64,000 nucleotides of DNA, taken from the NCBI GenBank assembly GCA_023678885.1, contig CM042952.1, forward strand, positions 32,483,736 through 32,547,735, read 5' to 3'. Source of the DNA: Pogostemon cablin. Lineage: Eukaryota > Streptophyta > Magnoliopsida > Lamiales > Lamiaceae. A program made the position numbers and the translations under genes. Below the pieces are notes generated by a model that ran no database searches, was not told the DNA's origin, and saw only the letters and a program-made list of their open reading frames with translations. This document shows, one piece after another, positions 21,905 to 33,800 of this stretch; position 1 is the stretch's first letter; each line of letters opens with the position of its first letter.

Positions 21905-22018
21905 CATTTTAGTATGAGTGAGGCTTGCGCGGACACGGTACACCTTGCGCCTTTAAAATTTAGTATTATGGGTAAGGATACATTGTTTTGTTTAAAAGGG
22001 TATATATTAAAAATTAGT
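21905..22018. mobile_element. Family B repeat, copy 2, left part
   Basis: GAGGCTTGCGCGGACACGG...CACCTTGCGCCTTTAAAATT begins the copy. It runs to the LINE insertion point and resumes at 27803. The final 19 bases (22000-22018) are the LINE target-site duplication. Confidence 0.55.
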
Positions 22019-22149
22019 TCAATAGTTCCTTTATTAAGAAGATAAAATAGAAAAGTTACAAGGAGAGAGCAAAGATGACATGTGAAGCCCTCAGGCAAAA
22101 GCCAAAATATGAAAGCTATGAAAATGAAATGAGGCCCTTGCTCATTTGA

Positions 22150-25100
22150 ACCTAAAGTATGTTTGGTTCATATCCTTGAAAAGAATGATGTTCATGGTAG
22201 CTCCTATCCAAGTGAAATTACCTCCCTTATCCGCAAGTGAATCTGCTGCCAAATTTTCTTCACGGTAAATATGAGATACTCTGAAGCGAATTTGAGTGAT
22301 GATATCTCATGCTCTTCTCCATTTAGCCACCAGTCTCTATGGAATACTCGGTGTCTTATCCTGTAGCACGTGCAAGACCATAGTAGAATCTATCTCTAGC
22401 CATAGATTATGCTCTATCAAAAGCAATGTCGATAGCAAGGAAAGTCGCTGCCAATTCAATTTCAAAGGCGAAACCGATCCCAAATCCTGTAGTAAAAGCT
22501 CCCATGAAGAAGCCCCTGCTGTTTCTAAACACACCTCCCCCAGCTATGCTTCCAGGTGATCCATTAGCATGTCCATCCGTGTTGATCTTTACCCATCCCG
22601 GCTTTGGAGGAAGCCAGCGGACATGAGTGATGCGTGGAGCTTTCCGCGACACACCCATAATGCTAAAATAGTGTAAAGTTCCTAGGTCTTCCACCGTGTT
22701 GTGCATACTCCCAACATTTTGTCCGTTAGGTTCCTGGATCAATGCAGTGATCATGGCAACAATGTCCAGAAAGCTAACTTTCTTGTCATACAAATCTTCT
22801 GTGTATCATCCATACACCATAGTATTTCGGAAGTACCATATGGCCCATATATATGTGACCATAGTGAGTCTCCATAAAGATATGACCTGTTTGCTTCCCT
22901 GCATCCCAATAGCTTGCAACATGAATTCAATAAAAGTCTGATCCAGGCATACTCTATCCCCAAATGTGAATCCTCATAGAAGAAATTGAAGAACCTGCAA
23001 AGAAACTGAACAAGATATGAAGATATGATCAATGCTTTCTTCATTCTCCTTGCATAGATAACATCTTAAAGGTCCATTGAAATCGTGATGCTTGAGAACT
23101 TTCCACGTGACCAGAACTCCCTTAATGGCCTTCCATGTCGTGACTGATCTGCAAGGATGTCATCCACTTCCTGCAATCCACCAGATTAGGAGAAATACCA
23201 ACAGGGATGATTTTTTCAATGATATTTGGAAAAGTAAGAATGAAATCCTCTGTAAAATGTCAAGTTCCTTTGTAGAAAAAAATATGAGATCTTATCTTCG
23301 TAATGGCCCCTGTACTCCATATGAATATCCACTATATCCGCTATAGGGATTCCAATCCAGTTATCAAGCCAGAATTTCACTTGTGAATTAGTACCAATAA
23401 TCCAAAATTCCTCTTCTGCCAAATTGAATAGATGTTATTTGCAACCTGGGCGGACAGACGATGCCACGTAAGATGTTTTCGGATAAGAGTCTGTCAACCA
23501 TCTGTTAATGATGAAAGTGAGAGCTGAGTTCCCTCTAAACACATCCTAAGCTAGTTTCATAAGTAGAGCATCATTAGTTGCTCTCATGGAACGTACCCCA
23601 ACCCTCCCTCAGCTGTAGGTGAACAAATTCTACTCCAACTTATTGTGAAATAGTGTTGCTTGTAAGGATCTCCACTCCAAATGAAGTTGCGACATGCTAC
23701 CTCAATCATTTTAATCTGATGAATTGGCCTTTTATACACCATCATATTGTATATATCAGAAGAGATGATCACTGAATTGACCATGCAGATTCTGCCAGCC
23801 ATGGACAAGGCCATCTCCTTCCACATACTAAATTTGCAAATGATTCGATCTGTTGCTTGCTAGAATAAAACTCTTTTGGGATCTCCGTTAAAGATAGGAA
23901 CACCGAGATAAGTAAAAGGATATTCTCCCTCATGAAATCCTAATTCGTTTCTGACCTTCCTTTTGATGGTTGCTTTAACTGATTTCCCATATAGAACTTT
24001 TTATTTACTAGGGTTGTAAACATACCCCGATAATTCAGTGTAGTTGTTCAGGATGAGTTGTATTCCCTCGACAATCGATCATCACCCTTGCAAAAAACAT
24101 GATGTCATCAGTGTAAAAGAGATATGGCGAAAAGAAGTTACCTCTTCCAGCTCTAGCGCTGTTAATACGTCCCGTATTTATGAAGTGCTTAACCCATAAA
24201 CCTAGGGCCTCCTCCGCTATACAGAAAATGAGTGGTGAAAGAGGATCTCCTTGGCGAACTCCCCCCACAAGAGAAAAAACCTTGTGGAACCCCATTAATC
24301 AGTATTGATACTTTTGCAGAAATAAAAATTCCTTTCAACATATTAATAAATCTCTCCGAGAACCCCATACGACGAAGAATTTCTAAGATGAAGTCCCATC
24401 TCAAAGTATCAAAGGCTTTGCGGATATCAATTTTGAAAGTCATGCTACCAAGTATGGATGAATCAAGACAATTAAAGCATTCAGATGAAACTGCTATACA
24501 ATGATGGATATTTCTATGCGGAATGAATCCAAACTGATAGACTCCAATATGTCTGTGAAAAAGCGGTCCCAGTCTTGTGGCAAGGATTTTTGTGAAAATT
24601 TTGAAAAGAAAATTACATTGGTTGATAGGTCTGTAATCTTCAACTTTGTTGGCACCAGTCCTTTAGGAATCAATGTAACAAAATTACAATTAACACCACC
24701 AGGAAGGGTATTAGAAGAGAAGAAAAACCTGACTGCATTGCAGAGATCTGCCATAATGATATGCCAGCATTTTTGAAAGGAACCACCACCGAAACCATGG
24801 GGTCCAGGAGCACTCTCCGCCGAGAGAGCAAAGACAACTTCTTTTATCTCATATTCAGACGGTATCTATGTTAGATTCATATTGTCCCTCTCTGTCATGA
24901 AGCTTTCAATGAAATGTAATCCACCAAAATCCGATGTGTCCTGTGGTGCAGCAAAGAGAGCTTCATAATATCCCACTACATGCTCAGAAATGATTCTCTT
25001 ATCTTCTGTCAAAGATCCATTTATTAACATTAAGTTAATGTTGGATTGTGTCTTATTGTTTCTGTGTATCTTGTGAAAAAAGGCCGAATTCCAATCCCCA

Positions 25101-26147
25101 TCCTTAAGCCACGAGGCCATGTTCTTTTGTGAGGAAAATTGCTGTTGCTTTTTTAACTTATCATTGAGAAGGAGATGCACATCCATTTTCTCATTGAATA
25201 ATTCCTTATTTTTCCATTCTACTTCCACACGTTGCCGAATATCTCGAAGATTCTGCATAGCATCATAAACATCATCAAAAATATTACCAAATTATGAGTA
25301 GTTCCAAGCTTTGATATCTCCCTTAAGTCTACGGAGCTTTAAAGTAAAAATCACAATGGGATTTTGGGAGAAAGTGGGTAAACTCAATGAGGTGGATGTC
25401 AGAATGAAGAAATTTGTATCAAGGAGCAACATCGATTGAAATCTAAATGACTTCGGCATTGAGTCTTGCATGCTACAAGTCAACAATATCGGAATATGAT
25501 CTAAACAATGTCTCGCCAAGGAGGTGAGATGCAACGAGTCTAAAAAATCCAGAAAACCATCAGTGACCAAGAGTCTGTCAATACTAGAGCCCCTAGTGGC
25601 TCTAGTTGCCGATCTAGAGAGCCATGTATATTGTGCCCCATGTAAATGCACATCATGTAAAATATTCGTGTTCATAAAATCCCCAAACTTCAGCTGACTG
25701 CAAATATCTTGCCTGAAAGGATATAAACGCTTATGTGATCCAAACATGGCATTGAAATATCCCATAAATGCCACGCGAGGAGAGAGATGTTCGATTGCAT
25801 CTATCCAAAGTTATCGTTGGTTGACATGAGAATTGTGAGCATGATGAAACCAACCATGAAATTTGTTGACTGCAATACAAAATCAACTATCACCAGTTGA
25901 TCCGAGGAGAAAACCATGGTAAAACCAGATATAAAAGATGGATTACAGAAAACCCATATATCATCTCTGCTGTTAGAACCAACAAAAGGTTTAGATGCCC
26001 CAAAAAATGATTAGAAATAGAAGAAAAAAGACTTTTATTCTCCGCAATGGCCACCAAATGTGGCTTATGTTTGATGCATAAAATTTTCAATGCAGCTTGG
26101 GATGCATCGTTCCCAATCCCCCTAATGTTCCAAAAGAGCCATTTCAT
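22150..26147 (-). pseudogene. LINE ORF2: endonuclease-RT-RNase H, broken
   Basis: The start MKWLFWNIRGIGN at 26147 is the usual beginning of the plant L1 endonuclease. Downstream come, in several frames, an endonuclease middle part (25774-25292) with MGYFNAMFG where GDFN is usual, and a closing LDHIPIL. The reverse transcriptase follows (24750-24035) with DIRKAFDTLRWDFI, GVRQGDPLSPL and FYTDDIMFF where (F/Y)ADD is usual. Next are the RT tail (23826-23584), a zinc-binding RT motif region (23422-23216) and RNase H (22793-22170) with KINTDGH and a YREENLAADSLAD end. Each segment is separated by stops or frameshifts, so no active protein can be made. Confidence 0.9.
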
Positions 26148-27774
26148 TCACGATATGTGTTTCGGCCGTACTTCGACGACTTAATACCCATTTGAGCATA
26201 GTCTTTTCTCACAATATTTTGCATATTTTTTGCCACATTCGAACTCTTAGGGTCCACCTTAGTGATGGTCTTTGCATGAGATTTTGTGACTGGTGTCTCC
26301 TCTCTCACAAAGTGCCTGACACTTTGTGTATTGTTACTTCTTTCTGCATTAGGATCATATACGATCACCTGTTTACCTGCTGAATCTGCAGGTGCATCTC
26401 CCAGCGGCTCGACTTCTCATTCATATAGAACTATATGTTTTCCTGCGGAGACCTCAATGAAAGGGCTATTAAGATTCTGTTCTTGATCTTCATCAAAATG
26501 TTGATCAAGCTCATGTTGTTCATCATTCTCAGAGTTTGCATCATCCTCATCTGATAAATTGGCAAAATTGTTATGCCGTTCTACTGGAGTAGGGTCTGCA
26601 TTCTTCTCATTCCAAGTTTCTTAGGCTTTTCAAAACCCTCAACATCTTTTTGTGGCTTATGTTTTCCCTTCTTTTGCTTCTTTTTTAAACGAGTCACCGT
26701 GGAGTATCCCAGGGTATGACACGATCTGCAGAAGTCAAGCAAACTTTTGTATCCAAAAGGTATATGAATAGTCGACTCTGGAGTATTAATGTTCATTCCA
26801 TTTGGTAGATCTTCAAGCAGGTCAACCTCCACCAAAACTCTGGCAAAATGTCTCGTGGATCCATCAAGAGCTCAATCATCAATGCTTATTGGAGTGCCAA
26901 TAGGACTGGCAACATGCTTTATTACCTCCTCATGCCAGAACTCTATCGAAAGTTCATATATCTGAATCTAGATTGATACAAATAATTATTTAATCTTGTA
27001 AGGATTGAAAGTATGAGTCCACTGTTGAACCCTAATTTGTATCTCACCAGCCTCGAAAACCCTCTTTCTTAGAAGTTGAATCTCGAGAGAGTTATATGAT
27101 ATCATTACCGTTTAATAGCCATGACCAAGTGTTATCAATAGCATTTCAGAAATACCCTATAGCTTCTTTAAAAAGCTCTCCACGTCCAACTGGTTCATAG
27201 GTTTGGTGCCTTTAGGGTTGAGAATCCTGACAATGATAAATTGTGAAAATAACTTAATCCTACTATCATACAAGGATTTGTTAATATGTAGAGTAATGTT
27301 ATCACCTGATTTTTCAATCGGCCTCACCACGGAATCCGGAAAGGATCCTTTGCATATGACCATCTTTATACGGGCAGCAGTTGGCTCTGATTCTCTACGG
27401 AGTTCATCTGCAAAGGATGGTGGATTCGTAGATCCACGAGTGAGGGATGCAGACTCCTTCATGTGGGGCTGAGATCCATGGGGGATGATTGGCGATCCAC
27501 CATGTGAAATTGTGATCGGAGATGATAGACGTGCAGACTCTGCCAAGTTGATTGATGATTGATCATCACAATCACCCCAGCGAAGAGATTGATTGCGATC
27601 AGATTGATGGGGCTGTGGAATCGATGACACATGGGATTCCTTTAGGAATTCCGCAAGGCATGTGAATTGAGAGCATAGGGCTATGATGTCGAGGTTAGAT
27701 GCCAATGGGCCTCCGGCAGTCATGAACGACGAACCCATGGAAAACCTAGAGAGAGAATATTTAGAGAGAGTCAT
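26144..27774 (-). pseudogene. LINE ORF1: gag-like RNA-binding protein, broken
   Basis: The first 205 codons (27774-27157) are open and end in a DUF4283-type start. The same domain continues in other frames with in-frame stops (the FNPYKIK and YELSIEFWHEEV stretch near 27000-26930). A zinc-knuckle-like part FCRSCHTLGYST appears at about 26735, where CxxC...GH is usual; here the later ligands are altered. The last segment (26368-26144) is open and its TGA overlaps the ATG of ORF2 as ATGA. The order matches ORF1 of plant L1 elements. Confidence 0.85.
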
Positions 27775-27783
27775 CTTGTGGGT

Positions 27784-27978
27784 GTATATATTAAAAATTA
27801 GTAAGGATACATCATTTTGTTTTAAAGAGTATACATTTTTTATTAATATTTTTTATTTTTCTTCAGAAAATAAAAGGATACACATTTTTATACTAAATGA
27901 TATACAATTTAATTAACATAAAATTCTAAAGGCACACGGAGTATGCCCCGTGCACCCAGGTGCACACAAGTTTTTGCC
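27784..27978. mobile_element. Family B repeat, copy 2, right part
   Basis: The segment starts with the 19-bp LINE target duplication. It continues AAGGATACATCATTTTGTTTT...GGCACACGGAGTATGCCCCGTGCACCCAGGTGCACACAAGTTTTTGCC. The last part matches the reverse complement of the start of copy 1 (17225). Confidence 0.55.
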
Positions 27979-29198
27979 TTTTAGTATTATATATATACAC
28001 GTCATGTTTGATTTTCATTTAAATTAGTTTTGATTTCTATATTCACACAAAATTACTCCTATATACATTTAGGAACCCTATATTCGTTAACACACCCACT
28101 TTTTTGGTATTCTTTCTCTCTTATCTCTCATTTATTCTCTTTTCTTGATATAAATTAATATATTCTTACATATTTATTTGAGATAAAGTTAAAATATATT
28201 TAAAAAATTCAAAACATACCTACATCACTATTCACCAGGTTATCAAAATCAAAATTAGTTTTTAAAACCCTAACCAAACATCATCTGATTGTGTTTGTTT
28301 CTATTTTTTTTCAATCCAAATATAAAATTATGTAATCCATTCATTATCATTATTTTAGTAGTGAGGGGGGATTTATGTGGGGCAGTATTGTATTATACGT
28401 AAATAATTTATGTTTTTAAATTTAACTCATTTTAAAAATATTTTAAATCCACCCAAATAAAGCAAAAAAGTAAATATATATTCTCAAATTATATATATTC
28501 TATGAGTCCATTATAATAAATATTACTAAAATTTAGCTCTTCGTCCACTTTTGAGAAGGTGATCGTGTGTGCATATTTATTAATTTTTATTATTAATTTT
28601 TTAATTATATTATTATTATTTATTTTCTTTAATAAACTTATCATACTCACTGCAGTTTTTTGGATCCGCCACTATTAGTAGTGTTTTATTAAAACCAGAT
28701 TACAAAATCTCATTATACCTGTTACACTCATCAATACATATTCTCTACAAATATCACCCCAACATCTTATATATTGATTTGAACTAAATTTAAAACTTAT
28801 CATATTTAAATCTCCAAAACAATTGAATATAAAAATGTACTACATTCCTTAGGAACCCATATATATCACTAAATCACAACTAACATAAAATGAATGTAAG
28901 AGAAATTAGCACACAAATACAAATTCACTGTATATCAACTCATTTTAGTTTGGTTAATGAGCTAGGTGGGAGTGTCATAGAATTTGACTTTGGATGAGTT
29001 TTGCAATCATATTTAAAGGTGGTAGTTTTTTTGTTAGGATTAATTTACGATATGAGTAAAATATGTAGTTTTTTTTTCAATTAACCCAAAATATAATAAA
29101 TAGTAAATACGATTCTACAAATATCCTTTTAATTATTTATCCTATATTCTTATCAATTTGTTGTGGATGAAGGATACATGCTGTCGATATTTGTAGCA
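27979..29198. other. AT-rich spacer
   Basis: No gene was seen on either strand and no strong element ends were recognised. Confidence 0.55.
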
Positions 29199-29314
29199 AG
29201 CATGATCTTTATTAATAAATAAAATTGTGAATATCAATAATATTGAAAACAAATAAAGCATGATCTTTATTAATAAATAAAATTGTGAATATGAAAAATA
29301 TTGAAAACAAATAA
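29199..29314. repeat. 58-bp tandem duplication
   Basis: AGCATGATCTTTATTAATAA and the following ~38 bases occur at 29199 and 29257, nearly identical. Confidence 0.85.
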
Positions 29315-29997
29315 TGGGTGGGAAGTATATATTTATTTAAATAATTATCGTGTTTTTTTTTTATTCATTAATTGATTTATTTTTTCTGGATAGGGTGATA
29401 ACTTGGTGTAAAGGCCAAGTGATGTAGACCTCAAAAACATCTTAAAACAAATCCAATCATTTGTGAAACAATTGCAATCGTGAATTTAATATAACAATGA
29501 GAGATGTACCATTTTTAACTGATCAAATTAATAAATATAAATTTGAAGGTGGTGGGCTGGGGTGGATTATATTTTTATGTTGACTGCCCAAAAAATTATA
29601 AATGATATTAACTTTATTCACTAACTAACTTGTATGTTAAAATTTTTGTTTACTTATTGAAAGATTTCTGTTAAAAATCAGTTGATTTGAAGTTGGATAT
29701 ATCGTTGTATATTAGGAAATGTGAAATACATTAAAAAAAACTAATAAATTCCGACAATAAAAATATAAATGAAATAAATAATATTATAATATTATTATAA
29801 ATTAATAGAAAACAGATATTGAAGGTTAATTAATTAGCCATAACTAGTGACATGTGTTTGAAGTAAATGATACTCCATACGAAAGAGAATGTTGGCGCTT
29901 AAAGTAGATTAATAATTCAAATTGTTATCTTAATTTATAAATAAATGAATAATATAGATAAATAATAATAATATTTTTAATGAAATGTGATAGTATT
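29315..29997. other. AT-rich spacer
   Basis: No gene or element was recognised. Confidence 0.55.
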
Positions 29998-30143
29998 ATG
30001 TTTATTAAAAAATGATACGAATATTTAATTAAAAAAAGGTACTTCATGTATCCTAAGATCAATCCATCTTATGTTTATTAAAAAAATGATACGAACATTT
30101 AATTAAAAAAAGGTACTTCATGTATCCTAAGATCAATCTATCT
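29998..30143. repeat. 73-bp tandem duplication
   Basis: ATGTTTATTAAAAAATGATACG through CCTAAGATCAATCCATCTT occurs at 29998 and again at 30071. The copies differ by a one-base indel in an A run and a few substitutions. Confidence 0.85.
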
Positions 30144-30535
30144 TAAGATCAAAGGTAAAATTAAATTCGGGGTTGAGGAAATAATATAAAGTTTAGAATT
30201 TTTTGAGTGATAGTTTTTAAGAAGTAAACATTTGTGTAAATCGAATTCACTGAAAAATTACTCTATAAATATATAAATTATAATTTTTCTAAAAAAAATT
30301 ATTGTTCAAATTATTGCGAACTCTATTTATTGATTACTCTTTAATTTATAAAAAAATAATTATTTTTTAAAAAAATGAATTATTACTCTATGGATAAAAA
30401 ATACTATTACTCTTTAAAAAGTAATTTTTCATATATTAACAAGTAATTTTATAAAAATATGGTTCATTAATTCACATGAAACAAACTCTTTGAAATACTG
30501 AAGCTAGCTAATTAATTAATTAATTTATTAGCTAA

Positions 30536-30745
30536 AACTTGTGTGTCTTCGGACGTCATGCGCCAAAATTTCCTTTATTACTAGATGATATACTTTTTAG
30601 TGTAAGAATGTGTACTCTTTATTTTTTGAAAAATAAAAAAAAATTAATGAAAGTATATACTATTTGTAACAAAATGTTGTACCCTTATTAATTAAAGTGT
30701 ATATTCTTTAAAATAAAATAGTATTATACCCTTACACACAATATA
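30536..30745. mobile_element. Family B repeat, copy 3
   Basis: AAAACTTGTGTGTCTTCGGACGTCATGCGCCAAAATTTCC is followed by the family's (T)GTGTACTCTTTATTTTTTG and TTATTAATTAAAGTGTATA motifs and ends near ACCCTTACACACAATATACC. Confidence 0.45.
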
Positions 30746-32289
30746 CCAATTCTTATTTATTTTCATTGTTCATTGTATGAAATTTACTCAAGAATTTTAC
30801 TTAGATAAAGAATGTGATTTAAATATTTTATAAAATTAACCAAGTCATTTCAAAAATAATGTAAACGCAAACGAATTAAAATATTTGATTTTTTTTATAA
30901 AAAAATAGCATTATTATTGCAGAAAATTGATCACCTTCACTGCCATCGGTCTCTTTTCTTCAATCCTAATAATCCACTGCACTAAAAATACCCGTACGTA
31001 TTTACTTATTATTAATTTTTTAAATTTTTTTTAGAGTGAACTGTGCAATCAATGCCAAATTAAAAATATGCATTTATTAATAAAAATATATAAATAGGAT
31101 TAACAAATAAAATTTATACCGTCTTTTAACAATTTTTATTATTTTTATAAATAATAGAGATCTATAAAGTAATACATTTATTAAAAAACACATTGACATT
31201 ACCTATTAAAACTAATACAGATTGGTGCATAAATGTAAACCCCTAAATGCATGGGATATTAACTAATTAAAAAATAAATAAATTAATTTATGAATAATTC
31301 ATAGTATAAATACAAAATGATGGTATTTTTAATAAAATATAATAATATACTATATGATAAAAGATAATAACTTAAAAAAAACATAAAATATGTTTCTAAT
31401 TATTTGTCAAAAATTGTGTGGCACTGTAGTGATAACTCATATAATTAAAAATAATACTCAAATTAATGAAAAGTGGTATGATATTTCATGAATAATTTAT
31501 AACATGAATAAAAATATACTATTTTATAGCAAAAATGATAATATTTTATAGCGAAAATGATAACTAATTTAAAAGGGGTAAAATAGTTTTTATGTGAAAT
31601 GTCTCACATTCTCTCTTATTTTAAGTTAGAGTTTATTATGTAAATATGAAAATATAATTATAAAATTAACTCTAAAATAAAATATAAAATAAATATATTG
31701 TATGGGGCATTTGAGTTGATATAGATATTCTAAAGGTGATAGATATTAAACCAATATTAATTTATAAAATTTATTTATTTATAATTAAAATTTTATTTAA
31801 AAAATTATTATATTTCAAACGAGAACTAAATATATTTTTTTTGGGGTAAATTTTAATATGTCTATTTAATAATTTTTTTAAATATTCAAATAAATATCAA
31901 AATACTAAAATACTAAAATATCCTAATTCAATCGATGAGTCAATTTAAAAACTCTAACCGAGTTGTGAATATTTACATTGTTATCATAAAAATATATATA
32001 ATCCAGTTAATATATTTTAACATAATTAACCAGTCAAAAGTATTTTTATAAAATTGGGCATTTTAACAAATACCCCCATGAAAATTTGGTAGTAGAAAAA
32101 GTCTAAAAAATCCAAAACAAAAAGTCTCATTAATTATTAGCTTTTTAATTGTAATGGATTATGTATGTTGAAGCAATTGTTTATTAATTCTTATTTATTT
32201 TAATAGTAATAGATTATATATGTTGAAGCTTAGAAATGTTTAGAAGAAAAAATATAAATTATTTTATATAATTAGCATATACTAGAACA
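30746..32289. other. AT-rich spacer with family C-like fragment
   Basis: No gene was seen. A weak family C copy (AAAGTGGTATGAT...GCGAAAATGATAAC...GTGAAATGTCTCACATTCTC) lies at about 31480-31615. Confidence 0.5.
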
Positions 32290-32309
32290 TTGAATAGGTA
32301 GTGATACAA

Positions 32310-32580
32310 ATTGGAGAGATCGCCCGCTGGACACGGTCTGCAGCATACAGTCCCAGTTGTTTCATTCCAATTTCCAAGATCCATGTGCTCTCTCTCCTCT
32401 ACTTTTCTTCTCGGTGTTGTCGTCGCTCTAACTTAAGTTGACCATTTTCTTCTTCTTGGCCGCACTTTACAAGAAAACACCATCGTTTCCGTGTCCTTAA
32501 CCACATCAATTCCACGTAAAATCAGGCAACGAATAGTCTCAACAAATGCTCCTCCTTCATGCTACCCACCTTTTCTTTTA
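32310..32580. other. Low-AT island of unknown nature
   Basis: The stretch has normal base composition (CGCCCGCTGGACACGGTCTGC..., TCGGTGTTGTCGTCGCTC..., CCACCTTTTCTTTT) within DNA that is otherwise over 75% A+T. No reading frame longer than about 30 codons is convincing. It may be a gene or leader fragment carried or left behind by rearrangement. I do not recognise it. Confidence 0.35.
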
Positions 32581-32669
32581 CTTTGTGATATTTTTTTAAA
32601 ATATTTAAAAAGAATGTAATATAAAAACAAATTATTTTAGTGATTATTGTGTACTCCACAATAATTAAA

Positions 32670-32885
32670 TTTAGACAAAAACTTGTATCGTCTCACTTGT
32701 AAGGATTTATTTGAAACTAATAAAAAGTGATACTCAATTTATAATAAAAAATGATATTATTATTTAAAGAACAATTTATACTATAAATGAAAGTAATAAC
32801 ATTGTATAGAGAAAATAATTATTATTTTAAAATTTATAACCATTTTAAAATGTGTGAGAACGTCTTCAGGCAACACTTACCATTA
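32670..32885. repeat. Family C repeat, copy 4
   Basis: CTTGTATCGTCTCACTTGTAAGG starts the copy. AAAAGTGATACTC and AAAAATGATATTATT motifs follow, and it ends near TGTGTGAGAACGTCTTCAGG. Confidence 0.4.
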
Positions 32886-32939
32886 AATTTATAAGACGAT
32901 GATTCTGAAATTATGTGGACCAACTAACAAAACTTTTAA

Positions 32940-33207
32940 ATGAGAAACTCTCATGTGAGATGAGTTATTTGTGAGCGGATGTAAAACGAGTCGATCCATC
33001 ATTAAAGTATGTTTATTATATAGATAAATTATGCTTATTTGTAGTTAAAGTATGTCAATAATAAATTATATTATAACATACTAAAATCATACTTTAATAC
33101 ACAATCAAATATACTTTAGAAAACATACTTTATCGAAATAATAAACATACTTTAACACGTCTCACACTATCTCACGGAAGTAACGTGTGACAAGAGAATT
33201 TGTCTAT
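32940..33207. repeat. Family C-related repeat, AAAGTATG subtype
   Basis: GAGAAACTCTCATGTGAGAT starts it and GTGTGACAAGAGAATTTGTC ends it. The interior has (T)AAAGTATGTTTATTATATAG motifs and the run CGTCTCACACTATCTCAC. A close relative lies at 54398-54742. Confidence 0.5.
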
Positions 33208-33529
33208 TAAAAATTTCTTATGATATTATGATAATCATTTTCTTTTATAATGTTGAGTTGCCCTTTTCTGAAAAAACCAATCATAGTAGCTTAAAAATTA
33301 GTATGTTCAAATGAAAATATGGTGTTACTAAATTGCTCTTGTATCTATGCATCTTTAAAGAAAGCAAAATAATGCTATCGACATTAAACATCTTAACCTT
33401 TAATTAGCAACATAATTAATCATTTTTAAAAATTATATTTAAACATTAACTTTTTAAAAATTTAATTATTGTTATATTCTATTCTAAATCTATAAATTAT
33501 ACATTTTATTTAAATATGATAGATAAGGG

Positions 33530-33800
33530 TCATATATACATATTATTTAATAATTTATACTTTTTTTACACTAAATTTGTTATTAAAAAAACTAGCATCC
33601 ATATGTGTATAATTTTTTATTCAATAGTGTATACATATTTCTAATAATTGTATATCTTTTTTTACTCAATTTTTTATTAAGAAAAATAACAGTTAAATTT
33701 TACACATTTTTATTCATAATTATATATATTTTTGTTTATATTTGTATATATTTTTTAAAGTAAATGCATTATATATTATGTGCACCCGAATTCACGTATA
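33530..33800 (+). mobile_element. Family A repeat, copy 4 (left end lost)
   Basis: The interior motif order (AACTAGCATCCATATGTGTATAA, TTCAATAGTGTATACATATTT, CAGTTAAATTTTACACATTTTTATTC) is as in the other copies. The right end is TATGTGCACCCGAATTCACG. The left GGTGCACCC end is missing. Confidence 0.55.

Larger units (their letters stand above)
22019..27783 (-). mobile_element. L1-type LINE (degenerate, full-length)
   Basis: The 5.77-kb element is flanked by a perfect 19-bp direct repeat GTATATATTAAAAATTAGT at 22000-22018 and 27784-27802. It reads on the minus strand, with ORF1 at the high-coordinate end and ORF2 following. Both frames are broken by stops and frameshifts. No long poly(A) tail is visible at the 3' end (low coordinate). 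It sits within a family B repeat. Being full length with an intact target duplication but many coding lesions, it is an older insertion than the gypsy element. Confidence 0.9.
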
